In this document: positions 22,955 to 32,953 of the stretch, one piece after another
How the letters are laid out: the number at the start of each line of letters is the position of its first letter
Position numbering within the stretch: the first letter of the stretch is position 1
NCBI RefSeq assembly: GCF_027532025.1
Contig: NZ_JAPZSY010000017.1
Coordinates: 1-64,000 of the forward strand
Direction: 5' to 3'
Length of the DNA: 64,000 nt
Origin: Inhella sp.
GTDB taxonomy: Bacteria > Pseudomonadota > Gammaproteobacteria > Burkholderiales > Burkholderiaceae_C
Notes under the pieces: generated by a model
What the model was told of the DNA's origin: nothing
Seen by the model: only the letters and a program-made list of their open reading frames with translations
Database searches by the model: none
Translations under genes and position numbers: made by a program

Positions 22955-23482
22955 TCAATTGTCCCGGGCAAACAGGTGGGCGTGCACGGCACCTGCTTTG
23001 AGGTGGCGGTGCAGTCGGTAGCCCGCGGGGGGCTCAAAGGCCGCGGGAGCTTCCAGGTAAATCCAGCCCGCACCGGCCGCCGCGCTCAAGGCCTTGGCAA
23101 ACCCGTTGGCCTCGAACGGCGGGTCGATCAACACCAAGTCCCAGCGGCCAGCCAAGGCGGCAAAGCCATCGCCGACGATGAGGGTCACCCGGTCGCCGGC
23201 GCCCTGCAGCCTGGCGATCACCTGCTTCAAGCTGGCGGCGGCCTTGGGCTCGCGCTCCACCAAGTGCACCGTCGCGCCTCGCGAAGCGGCCTCCAGGCCC
23301 AGCGCACCGCTGCCGGCAAAGGCGTCCAACACGCGCCAGCCGCTCAGGTCGTGCGGCAACCAGTTGAAGAGCGTTTCGCGCAGGCGGTCGCCACTGGGGC
23401 GCAAGCCGGGGAGGTTGAGCACCGGCAGCTTGGAGCGGCGCCACACACCGCCAATGATGCGAACTTCGCCGGACTTGGTCAT
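22955..23482 (-). CDS. rsmD: 16S rRNA (guanine966-N2)-methyltransferase
   Basis: RIIGGVWRRSKLPV...RPSGDRLRETLFNWL...LDAFAGSGALGLEA...DPPF. Confidence 0.95.
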   Translation of the reverse strand: MTKSGEVRIIGGVWRRSKLPVLNLPGLRPSGDRLRETLFNWLPHDLSGWRVLDAFAGSGALGLEAASRGATVHLVEREPKAAASLKQVIARLQGAGDRVTLIVGDGFAALAGRWDLVLIDPPFEANGFAKALSAAAGAGWIYLEAPAAFEPPAGYRLHRHLKAGAVHAHLFARDN

Positions 23483-23516
23483 GACGCAAGCAAGCGCAGC
23501 CGCGCAGCGTGGGGGC

Positions 23517-24278
<762 letters not shown>

Positions 24279-24327
24279 GGACGAAGGCCAGCCCAGCGTC
24301 AGCGCCGGCCAGCCAGAGGAGGATCGA

Positions 24328-24576
24328 TCAGCGAATGGATTTGAGCTTCTTGCCCACACCGGACTTCTTCTTGACGGCCTTCTTCTGTGTCTTCTTGTGC
24401 GTCTTCTTGACCGTCGCCTTCTTCTTCACCGCATGGGCCTGCTTGGCCGCGGGCTTGGCGTGGATGGCGTGGGCGCCGCCTGTGCGCGATTGGGCTTGCG
24501 CGGAAACGGGGCTCAAGGCCGAGACCGACAAGGCCACGGCAAAGGACAGGAGGGTGGAGGACAGCAAACGGCTCAT
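24328..24576 (-). CDS. Small secreted lysine-rich protein of unknown function
   Basis: 82 aa: signal peptide ([10 protein letters not shown]) followed by [32 protein letters not shown]. Confidence 0.65.
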   Translation of the reverse strand: MSRLLSSTLLSFAVALSVSALSPVSAQAQSRTGGAHAIHAKPAAKQAHAVKKKATVKKTHKKTQKKAVKKKSGVGKKLKSIR

Positions 24577-24603
24577 GGTGGCTCTCAGTGGGTCGAACAG
24601 GTT

Positions 24604-25344
24604 TCAGGAGCGCAGCGCGTCGGCCCGGGCCTGGGCATCGGCCAAGTCGAGCGCGCCGGTGTAGATCGCCTTGCCGCAAATGACGCCGCTGATGCCTTCG
24701 TCTTCCACCTTGCACAGGGCTTCGATATCGGCCCAGCCCTTGAGGCCGCCGCTGGCCACCACGGGAATGGTCAGGGCCTGAGCCAGCTTGACCGTGGCCT
24801 CGATGTTGATGCCGCTGAGCATCCCGTCGCGACCGATGTCGGTGTAGATCACGCCTTCGATGCCGTAGTCCTCGAACTTCTTGGCCAGGTCCACGACCTC
24901 GTGGCCAGAGAGCTTGCTCCAGCCGTCGGTGGCCACCTTGCCGTCTTTCGCGTCCAGGCCCACCCAGATGTGGCCGCCAAAGGCCGTGCAAGCGTCGCGG
25001 ATGAAGCCGGGGTTCTTCACCGCTGCCGTGCCCACGATGACGGCGCTGATGCCGTCGTCGAGGTAGCGCTCGATGGTGTCGAGGTCGCGGATGCCGCCGC
25101 CCAACTGCACCGGGATCTCATCGCCCACTTCCTTGAGGATGGCCTTTACCGCCGCCTCGTTGACCGGCTTGCCCGCGAAGGCGCCGTTCAGGTCGACGAG
25201 GTGCAAGCGACGCGCGCCCGCGTCCAGCCAGCGGCGGGCCATGGCCGCAGGGTCTTCGCCGAAGGTGGTGGAGGCGTTCATGTCGCCCTGTTGAAGGCGC
25301 ACGCAATGGCCGTCTTTGAGGTCGATGGCGGGGATCAGCAGCAT
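24604..25344 (-). CDS. hisA: Phosphoribosylformimino-5-aminoimidazole carboxamide ribotide isomerase
   Basis: [28 protein letters not shown]... Confidence 0.97.
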   Translation of the reverse strand: MLLIPAIDLKDGHCVRLQQGDMNASTTFGEDPAAMARRWLDAGARRLHLVDLNGAFAGKPVNEAAVKAILKEVGDEIPVQLGGGIRDLDTIERYLDDGISAVIVGTAAVKNPGFIRDACTAFGGHIWVGLDAKDGKVATDGWSKLSGHEVVDLAKKFEDYGIEGVIYTDIGRDGMLSGINIEATVKLAQALTIPVVASGGLKGWADIEALCKVEDEGISGVICGKAIYTGALDLADAQARADALRS

Positions 25345-25397
25345 GGTGAAGAAGCGTTGCGAAGAAGCGGGCGCAGGGCCACCCCAGGCCCGCGTGC

Positions 25398-25418
25398 GCC
25401 CCCTTGGGGGGTGGCGAC
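25398..25418. repeat. GC-rich intergenic palindrome (GCGCCCCCTTGGGGGGTGGCG)
   Basis: Near-palindrome between hisH and hisA, similar to 37909-37951. Confidence 0.5.
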
Positions 25419-25438
25419 CGGCAGGGAGACTGGGGGCC

Positions 25439-26089
25439 TCATGGATTCCAGGTTAAGAAGTTTCGGTAAAGACGGAGCCCGTCAGCGGCGCTCTTTTCCG
25501 GGTGGAATTGCGTGGCAAAAATGGTATCGCGTGCGATGGCACAGGCAAACGCGTCGCCGTAGGTGGTGGTGGCGGCCACATGATGGCTCTGGGCCGGCAC
25601 CGCATGGAAGCTGTGCACGAAGTAGAAGTGGCTGCCGCTGGCCACGCCGGCCCACACGGGGTGGGGTCGGGCGATGTCGACGCGGTTCCAGCCCATTTGC
25701 GGCACCTTGAAGCGGCTGCCGTCGGGCTGCAGGCGGCCCTCCAGCCGGAAGCGCTTCACCTCGCCCGGGAACAGGCCCAGGCCCGGGGTGTCTTGCTCTT
25801 CGCTGCGCTGCAGCAGCATCTGCATGCCCACGCACACGCCCATCAGCGGCTTGCCGTTCGCCACCTCGTCCAACACCGCCTGCTGGGCGCCGCTGTCGGC
25901 GAAGTGGGCCATGCAATCGCGCATGGCGCCTTGGCCGGGCAGCACGATGCGGTCGGCATCGCGCACCTGCTGCGGGTCGTGACCGACGACCACCCTGACG
26001 CCGGTGTCGGCCGAGGCCGCCTGCACGGCTTGGGCCACGCTGCGGAGATTGCCCATGCCGTAATCGAGCACGAGCACGGTCTTGGTCAC
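25439..26089 (-). CDS. hisH: Imidazole glycerol phosphate synthase subunit HisH (GTG start)
   Basis: [16 protein letters not shown]...GVCVGMQML...TQFHPEKS. Confidence 0.96.
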   Translation of the reverse strand: MTKTVLVLDYGMGNLRSVAQAVQAASADTGVRVVVGHDPQQVRDADRIVLPGQGAMRDCMAHFADSGAQQAVLDEVANGKPLMGVCVGMQMLLQRSEEQDTPGLGLFPGEVKRFRLEGRLQPDGSRFKVPQMGWNRVDIARPHPVWAGVASGSHFYFVHSFHAVPAQSHHVAATTTYGDAFACAIARDTIFATQFHPEKSAADGLRLYRNFLTWNP

Positions 26090-26676
26090 AAGCTGCCTTT
26101 CGTGCTGGGGATGGTGCCGGCCGCGCGCGGGTCGGGCGTGACGGCCATGCGCAGCGCGCGGGCGAAGGCCTTGAAGATCGTCTCGCACTGGTGGTGCGCG
26201 TTGTGGCCCTTCAGGTTGTCGATGTGCAGGCTCACGCCAGCGTGGTTCACGAAGCCCTGGAAGAACTCGAACACCAGCTGCGTGTCCAGTTGGCCGATGC
26301 TGCCGGCCGTGAAGGTCACGTCCATGTGCAGACCCGGGCGGCCGGAGCAATCCAGCACCACGCGGCTCAGGGCTTCGTCGAGCGGCACGTAGGCGTGGCC
26401 GTAGCGGGTGATGCCGCGCTTGTCGCCCAAGGCCTGCGCGAAAGCCTGGCCCAGCGTGATGCCCACGTCTTCCACCGTGTGGTGGCCGTCGATGTGCAGG
26501 TCGCCCTTGGCATCGATCGACAGGTCGATCAGGCCGTGGCGGGCGATCTGGTCGAGCATGTGGTCGAAGAAACCGATGCCGGTGACGAAATGCGCCTGGC
26601 CGGTGCCATCGAGGTTCAGTTCGACGCGAATCTGCGTCTCGGCGGTGTTGCGCTGGACGGTGGCGGTGCGGGTCAT
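26086..26676 (-). CDS. hisB: Imidazoleglycerol-phosphate dehydratase
   Basis: [16 protein letters not shown]...[11 protein letters not shown]...NAHHQCE. Confidence 0.97.
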   Translation of the reverse strand: MTRTATVQRNTAETQIRVELNLDGTGQAHFVTGIGFFDHMLDQIARHGLIDLSIDAKGDLHIDGHHTVEDVGITLGQAFAQALGDKRGITRYGHAYVPLDEALSRVVLDCSGRPGLHMDVTFTAGSIGQLDTQLVFEFFQGFVNHAGVSLHIDNLKGHNAHHQCETIFKAFARALRMAVTPDPRAAGTIPSTKGSL

Positions 26677-27746
26677 GTCAAAGCCTGGATGAGCTGGGAA
26701 GTTTCGTCGGGCGTGCCCACGGTCAGGCGCAGGCAGTTTGTCAGCATCGGGTGCATCGCGCTCACGTTCTTCACCAAGATGCCCTTGGCCTTCAGAAGGG
26801 CAAAGGTGGCGGCGGCATCGGGGAAGCGGGCCAGCACCATGTTGGCTTGGCTGGGAAAGGGCGTGACCCCCGGCAGGGCTTGCAGCGCCGTGAACAAGCG
26901 CTCGCGCTGGGCGCGGATCTGGGCGGCTTGGCGGGCGTACTCGGCCTCGTGCTCCAGCGCGAACAGCGCGGCCTCGGTGTTGAGCACGCTGACGTTGAAG
27001 GGCGGGCGCAGTTTTTCCACCTCGGCGACCAAGGCGGCGTCGCCCATCAGGTAGCCGATGCGCACCCCGGCCAGGCCGAACTTGCTCATGGTGCGCATCA
27101 CCAGCACGTGGGGCTGGCGCAGGCGGTGCAGCGAGTCGTTCGCGGCGAAGGGCTGGTAGGCCTCGTCCATCACCACCAAGCCCGGGTTGGTGCCGTCCAG
27201 GGCCATGGCCTCCACCAGCGCGTCGATGGTGGCCGCGTCCCACAGCGTGCCCGTGGGGTTGTTGGGGTAGGCCAGCCACAGCAGCGCCGGCTTTTCGGCC
27301 GCGATGGCGGCGAGCATGGCCTCGCGGTCGAGCTGGAAGTCGTCGGCCCGGCAGGGCACGCCCACGAAGCGCACGCCCAGCAACTGCGCGCTCATCGCGT
27401 ACATGACGAAGCTGGGCAGCGGGCTCATCACGCAAGCGCCCGGCTTGGCGATGGCCTGGGTGAGCAGGCTGATCAGTTCGTCGGAGCCGTTGCCCAGCAT
27501 CAGCGCGCCCCCAGCCGGCAGTCGGGCATGGCGGGCCAGCGCGCTGCGCAGGACTTCGGTGCGCTCGGCCGGGTAGCGGTTCAGGGCCACGGCACCCAGG
27601 CGCTGGCCGAGTTCGGCCTGCAGCGCCGCGGGCAGCGGGAAGGGGTTCTCCATCACGTCCAGCTTCACCAAGCCGGCGGCGGGCTGGACGGCGTAGGCGT
27701 GGAGGGCGCGTACGTCGTCGCGGAAGACATCAAGCGGCGAATTCAT
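26673..27746 (-). CDS. hisC: Histidinol-phosphate aminotransferase
   Basis: [11 protein letters not shown]...LGNGSDELI...PNNPTGTLW...[13 protein letters not shown]. Confidence 0.96.
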   Translation of the reverse strand: MNSPLDVFRDDVRALHAYAVQPAAGLVKLDVMENPFPLPAALQAELGQRLGAVALNRYPAERTEVLRSALARHARLPAGGALMLGNGSDELISLLTQAIAKPGACVMSPLPSFVMYAMSAQLLGVRFVGVPCRADDFQLDREAMLAAIAAEKPALLWLAYPNNPTGTLWDAATIDALVEAMALDGTNPGLVVMDEAYQPFAANDSLHRLRQPHVLVMRTMSKFGLAGVRIGYLMGDAALVAEVEKLRPPFNVSVLNTEAALFALEHEAEYARQAAQIRAQRERLFTALQALPGVTPFPSQANMVLARFPDAAATFALLKAKGILVKNVSAMHPMLTNCLRLTVGTPDETSQLIQALT

Positions 27747-28188
27747 CGAGCAGTTCCGGGCCTTGCAGGAAGGGGTTGACGATCCGCAGGCTGTCGATGG
27801 TTTGGCCGTGCTGGAGGTCTTCGGTCAGCAGGTGGGTGCAGGCCTGCTGCTGGGCGGCGGCCACCACCAGGGCGTCCCAGTAGCTCAGGCCCCAGCGGCT
27901 TTCCACGGCCCAGGCCGATTCGACCGTGGCGTGGTCCGTCTGCCAGGGCTGCCAGAGCTGGTAGCGGCGCACCTCGGCACGCGCATCGCCGGCCGACAGT
28001 GCGCTGGAAAACTTCTTGCGAGCGTTCCAGTAGAACTCGTGCAGCACCTGGTTGCTGACGCGGCCGCAGCGCTGGGCCCAGCAGGCGCGCAGCCAGGCGC
28101 GGGCGGCGTCGCGCTTGACCGGCTCGCGGTCGTCAAAGGCGTAGAGCAGGACGTTGGTGTCGACGAACACCAGAACCGGCGTGCTCAT
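27730..28188 (-). CDS. PIN-domain toxin (VapC-like)
   Basis: VFVDTNVLLYAFDDREPVKRDAA...LSYWDALVVAAA...LLTEDLQHG. Confidence 0.9.
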   Translation of the reverse strand: MSTPVLVFVDTNVLLYAFDDREPVKRDAARAWLRACWAQRCGRVSNQVLHEFYWNARKKFSSALSAGDARAEVRRYQLWQPWQTDHATVESAWAVESRWGLSYWDALVVAAAQQQACTHLLTEDLQHGQTIDSLRIVNPFLQGPELLDEFAA

Positions 28189-28418
28189 CGGGCGTTACGG
28201 TCGTAGATCTCGTCGCGGCTGAGGTAACGACCGCTGGACTCGCCGAAGCTCTTGAACTCCAAGGCCTCACGCATGGCGCGCTCGTAAGCGTCGTCATGGC
28301 GCATCTTGTCGGCCAGCATGTCGCCCACCAGGCGCGACACGCTGGTGTTGCGGCGGGCCGCTTCCATCCGCGCCCAGTCGGCGACGGCGTCTTCCATGGT
28401 GACAGTGACGTTGCGCAT
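28185..28418 (-). CDS. RHH/CopG-like antitoxin
   Basis: MRNVTVTMEDAVADWARMEAARRNTSVSRLVGDMLADKM; overlaps toxin by 4 nt. Confidence 0.85.
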   Translation of the reverse strand: MRNVTVTMEDAVADWARMEAARRNTSVSRLVGDMLADKMRHDDAYERAMREALEFKSFGESSGRYLSRDEIYDRNAR

Positions 28419-28430
28419 GGCCTGAGTATG

Positions 28431-28475
28431 CACGAAGTTCGTGGAACACGAAGTTCGTGCTGCACGATCTTCGTG
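28431..28475. promoter_or_regulatory. Triple palindromic operator array upstream of the TA module
   Basis: CACGAAGTTCGTG (28431-28443), CACGAAGTTCGTG (28447-28459), CACGATCTTCGTG (28463-28475); exact 16-bp period. Confidence 0.8.
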
Positions 28476-28525
28476 CCACACGGGGCACGGGGCCGGCGGA
28501 GCCTGCCTCGCTATGCTGGGCCGCC

Positions 28526-29740
28526 ATGAGCCATGCCCTGCACATCTGGGAGCGACCGCTGCCCACCTCTCTGGCCGACGCCCAAGCCGCCAAGTCCCGG
28601 TTGAGCGCTGAAAGCGGGCCCGACCCCGAGGGCTTTGCGCATTTGCGCAAGGCACTGACCAGCGCGCTGGCCGACGAGCCCGCGTTGGCCGGCATGCGCT
28701 TTGAAGGGCTGGACGATGGGTTGCTCACCGGCCCGGTGCGCAGGGTGGGCGTGCCGCAGCCATTCAGCGCCGAGCTGGTGCCGCTGTTGGTGGCCGGGGC
28801 CTTGGCCCTGGGCTTGGCGGTGTACGACGAGCAGGCCGGCGTTTGCTACCACCCACTGCGTCACAAGCTGACGCTGGATGGCCAGCAGCCGATCCGGCCG
28901 AGCGACTTGCTGCCGCGGCCCTTGAAAGCTGCTGGCGTTTGGCTGGAGGCCCAGCCAAAGCCCCAAGAGCTGGGCCCTGACGAGCAGGCCCGCGCCTGGA
29001 TCGCACAGCGGCGGCGCCTGCCGGCTTTCCAGGACGCCCTACTGGCCAAGGGCCCTCAAGGGCTCGAGCCCATGGACAGCGACAACCTGTGGATGCAGGC
29101 CCGCGTGCTGCGCCATCTGGGCCCCTGGTTCACGGCCCAAGGCTTTGTTGAACGCTCGCGCAGTGCCGAAGCCACCGAGTTCGCCCGGCTCACCGCAGGC
29201 GGCCTCCAGTCCTGGAGCCTGAGTCATTTTTTGCAGGGCAGCACGCCCAGCGGCACAGGGCCCGGCTTCAGCGTGCGCTGTGCGATCCGACCTTGGCTGC
29301 CCGAGATGCTGGACGGACCGGGCAACGCGTTCCCGCTGGTGCCGCCACCGCATGAGCCGCAGAGTTGGGGCCACGGCCGCCCCACAAGCGAGACGCGGGT
29401 GCTGGTGCGCACCCGCGCCGAACTCGAGCGCGTGTTGGCCGCCTTCAGGCCCAGCCTGGACACGGGGCTGCTGCCCCTGCTCGAGGCCTGTCGAACGCCG
29501 GAAGGGATCTTGGCGCTTGCGCGCCAGACGGGCACGCCCCACCCCTTGGTGCCCACCGCAGCACTGAAAAAACTGGCCCACTGGGAAGGCGCGCCCGATC
29601 ACCAGGCCTTGTTGCAGCAACTCCACCAGCGTGACCGCGCGCTGGGGGGCCACCCGGCCAACCTCATTTGGCCCGCTTGCAGGCTACGGGCGCTGCCCCA
29701 GGCTTTCGGCACGATGCGGCCGCGGGCGCCTGGGCCTTAG
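28526..29740 (+). CDS. Hypothetical protein, unknown function
   Basis: 404-aa ORF (MSHALHIWERPLPTSLADAQ...), coding-like composition; family not recognised. Confidence 0.7.
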   Translation: MSHALHIWERPLPTSLADAQAAKSRLSAESGPDPEGFAHLRKALTSALADEPALAGMRFEGLDDGLLTGPVRRVGVPQPFSAELVPLLVAGALALGLAVYDEQAGVCYHPLRHKLTLDGQQPIRPSDLLPRPLKAAGVWLEAQPKPQELGPDEQARAWIAQRRRLPAFQDALLAKGPQGLEPMDSDNLWMQARVLRHLGPWFTAQGFVERSRSAEATEFARLTAGGLQSWSLSHFLQGSTPSGTGPGFSVRCAIRPWLPEMLDGPGNAFPLVPPPHEPQSWGHGRPTSETRVLVRTRAELERVLAAFRPSLDTGLLPLLEACRTPEGILALARQTGTPHPLVPTAALKKLAHWEGAPDHQALLQQLHQRDRALGGHPANLIWPACRLRALPQAFGTMRPRAPGP

Positions 29741-31185
29741 GCGCCGGCCAGCAGTTCATCGACTTGGCGCAGGCGCCGCGTACCCAAGCGCCAGTAAGCG
29801 CTGAAGGAGCTGGCCACTGGCGCGTCGGGGCGGTCCAGCTCGGGGAACAGTGAATCGGCCGGCCGATCAAGCAAAGCGCGCAAGGGCTCGGGAAGGCCTG
29901 GATGGTCGAAACCCGACGTGTGAGCGCCCGCCAACCGCTCAACCAAGCTCTCAGCCGGGCCCACCCACTGCCAGGGCGTGAGGGCCTTCAGGCGCTGCGC
30001 AACGGCCGCCCAGCGCTCGGCGCGCCAAGCGATGTGTGCCCACGCCTCCAGCGGCCACAGCGCAACAACGGCATCGAAGCCGGGCGGCGGGTCGCCAAGG
30101 GCCCAGGGGTGGGCCAACCACACGCGTCGGCCGTGCTGGTCCGGGCCCCAATTGGCTTGGACGGTCGAGGCGGGGGGCGTGTGGCTCACCATGGGTTCGG
30201 CCACCGCCTCGCCGCCGCGCCCGGCTGGCAGCGGGGGCTTGCCGCCCCGGGCGCGGGCTTCGTGCACGTCGTAGCCGGTGTCCAGCACCGAGCCGGGCAC
30301 CTGCCAATCGGCGGGGGCGAACCGGGCCACGTTGTCGGCGTTGAACAGGTAAGGCTTGTGGCTGCCCGTGCCGGCCACCCACTGCCAGGAGCCGTGGTTG
30401 GGGCCCACGTCGCCGTCCATCAGCCAGCTCAACATCCAATCGGCCCCGGCGCGCCAGTGCACGCGGCGGCCATGCACCAGGTAGCTGGCCAGCCACAGGC
30501 GGGCGTGGTTGTGCAGCCAGCCGGTGGTGGCCAGGGTGCGCACGGCCTGGTCGATGACGGCCAGGCCGGTGCGGGCCTCGCGCACGTCGGCAGGCACATC
30601 CAGGAGTCTGCGCGGCAGAAGGTCAGGCTGTCGCCGAGATCCCGGGGGCGACAGGCTAGGCGCTGGCGACGCCGCGTGGCGGGCCACGTCAGGAGCCAGC
30701 AACGACGCTTGTCGCCCCCGGGGCTCGGCCCGAAGGGTGGCCCCTGGATCCGGCGCAAGCGTTGTCGCTCCTTCTTTTGGACACGCGTCCACGGCGGCGT
30801 CGCTCCGAGCCTGCGCCGGCCCAGGGGCCACGCCAGCCTGACCTTCTGCCGCGCAGACTCCTGCGGCGTACTCGCCCTCGGGCAGCGGGCCTTCGTGCCG
30901 GCTGTGCCACACGGTGTCGGGCTCGCGCATCAAGCGGTGCTGGAAGAAGCCGCGCCAGGCCAGTTCCTGCACCCAGCGGTGGTCCAGCGGCAGCGGCGTG
31001 CGGGCGTGCACCGCGGCCAAGGCCTCGCGCAGGCTCAAGGCGCCATGCACGATCCAGGGCGACAGGCCCGACACCGCGCCTTGCAGGTGGTTGCGGGTGG
31101 CGGCGTAAGCGGCAGCGTCCACGCGGGCCAGGCGTTCGCGGGCGGTGGCGGGGCTCAGGTCCAGATCCACGCTGAGCGTCATCAC
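29737..31185 (-). CDS. FAD-binding photolyase-domain protein lacking the N-terminal alpha/beta domain, with an in-frame ~88-aa insertion
   Basis: DHRWVQELAWRGFFQHRLM, WLHNHARLWLASYLVH, DGDVGPNHGSWQWVAGTGSHKPYLFNADNVARFAP. Confidence 0.88.
   Translation of the reverse strand: MMTLSVDLDLSPATARERLARVDAAAYAATRNHLQGAVSGLSPWIVHGALSLREALAAVHARTPLPLDHRWVQELAWRGFFQHRLMREPDTVWHSRHEGPLPEGEYAAGVCAAEGQAGVAPGPAQARSDAAVDACPKEGATTLAPDPGATLRAEPRGRQASLLAPDVARHAASPAPSLSPPGSRRQPDLLPRRLLDVPADVREARTGLAVIDQAVRTLATTGWLHNHARLWLASYLVHGRRVHWRAGADWMLSWLMDGDVGPNHGSWQWVAGTGSHKPYLFNADNVARFAPADWQVPGSVLDTGYDVHEARARGGKPPLPAGRGGEAVAEPMVSHTPPASTVQANWGPDQHGRRVWLAHPWALGDPPPGFDAVVALWPLEAWAHIAWRAERWAAVAQRLKALTPWQWVGPAESLVERLAGAHTSGFDHPGLPEPLRALLDRPADSLFPELDRPDAPVASSFSAYWRLGTRRLRQVDELLAGA
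30601..30863. mobile_element. Putative MITE-like element with perfect 30-bp terminal inverted repeats
   Basis: CAGGAGTCTGCGCGGCAGAAGGTCAGGCTG (30601-30630) is the exact reverse complement of 30834-30863; inner inverted repeats CCGAGATCCCGGGGGCGA/TCGCCCCCGGGGCTCGG and CAACG(A)CGCTTG/CAAGCGTTG; no internal transposase. Confidence 0.75.
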
Positions 31186-32756
31186 AGGCCACTCCCTCCG
31201 GCCTTCCAGGCTTCGGCCTGCAGGCGAATGACCTTGCGCTCCGCCTCATCCATGCGGGCCAGGTTTTTCACTTGCAGCGCCAATCGTGGGTGCTTGGCAA
31301 AGCGGGCCTCGTGGCGCAGCAGGAAGTCCCAGTACAGCGTCGTGTACGGGCAGGCGTCGGGCCCCGTGCGCTTGGCGGGCTTGAAGCGGCAGCCTTGGCA
31401 GGCCGCGCCGCCGCTCATGCGCTGGATGTACTGGCCGCTGGCGATGTAGGGCTTGCTGGCCATGGCGCCGAAGGGCGCGGGCCGGCCGTCGGGCAGCGTG
31501 CCGTCGGCGAACTGGCTCATGCCCAGGGTGTTGGGCAGTTCCACCCACTCCACGGCGTCCACGTACACCGCCAGGTACCACTCGTGCACGCGTTGCGGTC
31601 GCACGCCCAGCAGCAGCGCGTACAGGCCGGTCACCATCAGGCGCTGGATGTGGTGGGCGTAACCGTGGCGCAGCGTCTGGCCGATGGCGTCGCGCAGGCA
31701 GGCCATGCCCACCTCGCCCGTCCAGTACCAAGCCGGCAGCTCGGCCTGCGCGTCGAGCGCGTTGCGCTCGGCGTAGTCGGGCATCTGCGTCCAGTAGATG
31801 CCGCGCACGTACTCGCGCCAGCCCAAGATCTGCCGGATGAAGCCCTCGGCCGCGGCCAGGGGCACGTGGCCGGCGCGGTGCGCGGCTTCGGCCTTGGCCA
31901 CCACCTCGCGCGGGGTGATGAGCTTGAGGTTCAGGCTGCTGGCCAGCAGGCTGTGCCAGAGAAAGGGCTCGCCCGGCCACATCGCGTCTTGCCACAGGCC
32001 GAACTGCGGCAGGCGGTGCTCGATGAAGTCGTCCAGCGCCTGCAGGGCCTGCGCGCGGGTGACGGGCCAGGCGAAGTCGTCGAGCTGCCCCGGGTGGGCG
32101 GCGAAGCGATCGCGCACCAGGGCCAGCACGCCGGCCGTGCGCGCGTCGGGCGCGAAGCGCGGCGCAGGGGGCACCAAGCCCGGGCCTTGCGGCCCGAAGG
32201 CCTCGCGGTTCTCGGCATCAAAGTTCCACTGCCCACCCAGGGGTTCGCCAGCCTCGTCCAACAGCACACGGTGCCTGGCGCGCTGCTCCCGGTAGAAGTA
32301 CTCCATGCGAAGCTGCTTGCGGCCCTTCGTGTGGGCGGCGAATTCGCGCACGGTGGCAAAGAAGTGGCGGTCGTCGCGCAGGTCCAGCGGCAAGCCCAAG
32401 TCCTTCGCCACGCCGCGCAAGGCCTGCAGCACGCGCCAGTCGCCGGGGGCGGTCATCACCAAGGTTTGGGGCTGCAGCGCGCGAATGTCGCGCGCCAGGG
32501 CCTCGGCCAGGCTGGGCGCGGCCTGCGCGTCGTCCAGGTGCTGGTAGTGCAGCGGCCAGCCGCGCTCGCGCAAGGACTGCGCAAAGGCGCGCATGGCCGC
32601 CAGGAACAGCGCCGTGCGCGGCTGGCTGCTCCAGACATGCGTGCTCTCTTCGGCCACCTCGGCCATCCACACGGCGTCTTGCGCGGTGTCGAAGTCGTCG
32701 AAGGCGCTGGCGGCTTCGTCGAGCTGGTCGCCAAGAACAAGAACAAGATGCCTCAT
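31182..32756 (-). CDS. Cryptochrome/photolyase of the iron-sulfur (FeS-BCP/PhrB) class
   Basis: MRHLVLVLGDQLD..., CQGCRFKPAKRTGPDACPYTTLYWDFL cluster-ligand motif. Confidence 0.92.
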   Translation of the reverse strand: MRHLVLVLGDQLDEAASAFDDFDTAQDAVWMAEVAEESTHVWSSQPRTALFLAAMRAFAQSLRERGWPLHYQHLDDAQAAPSLAEALARDIRALQPQTLVMTAPGDWRVLQALRGVAKDLGLPLDLRDDRHFFATVREFAAHTKGRKQLRMEYFYREQRARHRVLLDEAGEPLGGQWNFDAENREAFGPQGPGLVPPAPRFAPDARTAGVLALVRDRFAAHPGQLDDFAWPVTRAQALQALDDFIEHRLPQFGLWQDAMWPGEPFLWHSLLASSLNLKLITPREVVAKAEAAHRAGHVPLAAAEGFIRQILGWREYVRGIYWTQMPDYAERNALDAQAELPAWYWTGEVGMACLRDAIGQTLRHGYAHHIQRLMVTGLYALLLGVRPQRVHEWYLAVYVDAVEWVELPNTLGMSQFADGTLPDGRPAPFGAMASKPYIASGQYIQRMSGGAACQGCRFKPAKRTGPDACPYTTLYWDFLLRHEARFAKHPRLALQVKNLARMDEAERKVIRLQAEAWKAGGSGL

Positions 32757-32953
32757 CGTGCGGCCTTGGCTTCGCGGCGGCAGCGCTCGCTGCAGAACTT
32801 CACCTCGCTCCAGGTCTTGGCCCAGGCCTTGCGCCAAGTCATCTCACGCCCGCAGTGCGCGCAGGGCTTGCTTGGCAGCGCCTGCTTGTTGCCCCGGAAC
32901 CCAGAAACGGCAGTTGACCGCTTCCCTCCGCCTGCCAGTTTTCGCTCCATCAT
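32753..32953 (-). CDS. DUF2256 zinc-ribbon-like protein
   Basis: FRGNKQALPSKPCAHCGREMTWRKAWAKTWSEVKFCSERCRREAK. Confidence 0.88.
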   Translation of the reverse strand: MMERKLAGGGKRSTAVSGFRGNKQALPSKPCAHCGREMTWRKAWAKTWSEVKFCSERCRREAKAAR

